Assembly: GCF_002952215.1 (NCBI RefSeq)
Contig: NZ_CP022600.1
Location: 1,612,001 to 1,676,000, forward strand
Origin: Porphyrobacter sp. HT-58-2
GTDB taxonomy: Bacteria > Pseudomonadota > Alphaproteobacteria > Sphingomonadales > Sphingomonadaceae
Length of the DNA stretch: 64,000 nt
Direction: 5' to 3'
Position 1 is the first letter of the stretch, and each line of letters starts with the position of its first letter. Under the pieces are notes generated by a model. The model saw only the letters and a program-made list of their open reading frames with translations. It was not told the DNA's origin and searched no databases. Below are positions 62,911 to 64,000 of the stretch, piece by piece. The position numbers and the translations under genes are program-made.

Positions 62911-63513
62911 ATGGTCAGCCGCAAGAGATTGACGCCGGAGGAATCGCGCAGCACCGCGCTCGCTGCTGCGCGCGCCTTGTTGATCGAAACAGGCCCGCAA
63001 TCGGTGACGCTCAAGGCCGTATCGGCGCGTATCGGGCGCACCCATGCCAATCTTCTGCACCACTTCGGCTCGGCCTCGGGCTTGCAGAAGGCGCTGGCCG
63101 AACATCTCGCCCGCTCGGTGTGTGACACCATCATCGAAGCCGTGCGCGCCAGCCGTGCGGGGCTGGGTTCGGCGCGTGAAGTGGCCGATCTTGCCTTCGA
63201 TGCCTTTGACCGCGAAGGGGCGGGGGCGCTGACCAGTTGGATGCTGCTGACCGGCAACGAGGACGCACTCGATCCGATCATTTCGACCATTCATGATCTG
63301 GTCGACGAGCTCGCCCCGGAAGAGGCCGATCACGGCACCGGCGCGCAGACCATCCACCACGATACGCTGACACTGGTGCTGATGGCGCTGGGCGATGCGC
63401 TGATCGGCGGGGCGCTGGCCAAGTCGCTTGGCCTGACGCGCGATGCTGCACGTGAGCGTGCGACCGCGATGCTCGAAGCGAGCCTCGCCCGGCATCAGCA
63501 GCAGATCGCCTAG
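62911..63513 (+). CDS. TetR family transcriptional regulator
   Basis: The 200-residue regulator has an N-terminal helix-turn-helix (VTLKAVSARIGRTHANLLHHFGSASGLQKALAEHL) and a helical ligand-binding domain. The effector and targets are unknown; the nearest candidates are the adjacent GNAT and YgfZ genes. The stop TAG interlocks with the facing ygfZ stop in a CTAG. Confidence 0.9.
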   Translation: MVSRKRLTPEESRSTALAAARALLIETGPQSVTLKAVSARIGRTHANLLHHFGSASGLQKALAEHLARSVCDTIIEAVRASRAGLGSAREVADLAFDAFDREGAGALTSWMLLTGNEDALDPIISTIHDLVDELAPEEADHGTGAQTIHHDTLTLVLMALGDALIGGALAKSLGLTRDAARERATAMLEASLARHQQQIA

Positions 63514-64000
63514 TTTTCCGGCGCGGTCACGCCTTCGCGCTGCCATTGGGGCAGGCTGGCAGGATCGAGGTTTTCCACCCTGAGGTGATCGACCGCCAGG
63601 CCAAGCTCTGGATAGGACACCACCCGCCGCGCTTCGTCCGAAGCGGCCAGCGGCACCACCACCAGCCGGCGGTTGACCTTCTGGCGCCAGTTCATTCGCG
63701 CGGTGTTTTCCTGCCCGACATAGCAGCCCTTGGTGAAGCTGACGCCGTTCAGTTCGACCGCATTGGTCTCCAGCCACAGGATATCGCCCAGTTCCGCGCG
63801 CCCTTCCGGCACGCCCAGCGACAGGCGATGGGCGAGCCATGCGGCATCGGCGCTGTCTGCACCCTCTGACGGGGCGAGCCAGCGATAGCCGAGCGCGGGC
63901 AAGCGCGGATCGGGCTCGGCGCCGGGGCGCGGCTGGAGGCTCCAGTGGACGGCGAGGGCGTCGTCGCGCCGGATCTCGATCTTGCGACGCAGGCGATACA
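63510..64000 (-). CDS. ygfZ: Folate-binding YgfZ/GcvT-like protein (N-terminus outside window)
   Basis: Only the C-terminal 163 residues are visible. They include the YgfZ signature GVSFTKGCYVGQENTARM and the C-terminal barrel (RRLVVVPL; AVDHLRVENLDP). YgfZ uses tetrahydrofolate and supports iron-sulfur enzymes such as MiaB. The frame stays open to the window edge. It is convergent with the TetR gene. Confidence 0.9.
   Translation of the reverse strand, partial: YRLRRKIEIRRDDALAVHWSLQPRPGAEPDPRLPALGYRWLAPSEGADSADAAWLAHRLSLGVPEGRAELGDILWLETNAVELNGVSFTKGCYVGQENTARMNWRQKVNRRLVVVPLAASDEARRVVSYPELGLAVDHLRVENLDPASLPQWQREGVTAPEN

Overview
The window is dense, G+C-rich (by eye about two thirds) bacterial chromosome. 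Gene content and order fit an aerobic alphaproteobacterium of the Sphingomonadales, probably Erythrobacteraceae-like. The supporting signs are the infA-maf-RNase-yacG-tRNA-Phe block, a large TonB-dependent receptor, a carotenoid cleavage oxygenase, an aa3 cytochrome oxidase operon and sphingomonad-type DUF6445 proteins. This placement comes from reading the sequence, not from a search. Both ends cut genes: a PAS-GGDEF-EAL protein at the left and a YgfZ-like protein at the right. No gene-free stretch exceeds about 250 bases, and I saw no rRNA, insertion sequence, prophage or CRISPR array.

Layout. 0-9 kb: cyclic-di-GMP enzyme, purine genes purC-[M16 protease]-purS-purQ, tRNA-Phe, and yacG, RNase E/G-like, maf, infA. 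9-16 kb: TonB-dependent receptor with a duplicated Cys module, a flavoprotein, uvrC carrying an in-frame palindromic repeat, and a DUF6445 protein. 16-24 kb: OmpA-like protein, carotenoid oxygenase, an FNR-box-driven universal stress protein, two damaged genes (a Cys-rich secreted protein and tesB) and a cupin/GNAT pair. 24-30 kb: H+-pyrophosphatase hppA, thiL, a parS centromere site, nusB, hisD, hisG. 30-40 kb: housekeeping and oxidoreductase genes in short overlapping operons, cobS followed by an A+T-richer coiled-coil gene instead of cobT, and a class A PBP. 40-43 kb: paired thioesterases diverging from a three-gene operon (52-residue peptide, helical protein, cupin protein) that is my best candidate for an undescribed system. 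43-48 kb: ruvX, a frameshifted DUF3089 hydrolase, lepB, acpS, pdxJ, pyrE. 48-57 kb: coxB-coxA-ctaB-small protein-ctaG-coxC-DUF983-surf1, continuing into thrC, an rRNA methyltransferase and folB. 57-60 kb: moaA, moaD, moaE, an FNR-box membrane gene and the FNR-type regulator itself. 60-64 kb: lipoprotein, rplU-rpmA, GNAT, TetR, ygfZ.

Connections. The FNR-type regulator at 59958-60647 keeps four candidate cluster cysteines and the E-xx-S-R recognition motif. Two FNR boxes in the window (before the stress protein and before the small membrane protein) sit at class II spacing from plausible -10 elements, so a small oxygen-responsive regulon can be proposed from this window alone. Many genes are coupled by ATGA or TGATG overlaps, and four of ten convergent pairs have interlocked stop codons. 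Three genes are interrupted (one amber codon, two frameshifts in CG-dinucleotide runs). These may be real lesions or sequencing errors.
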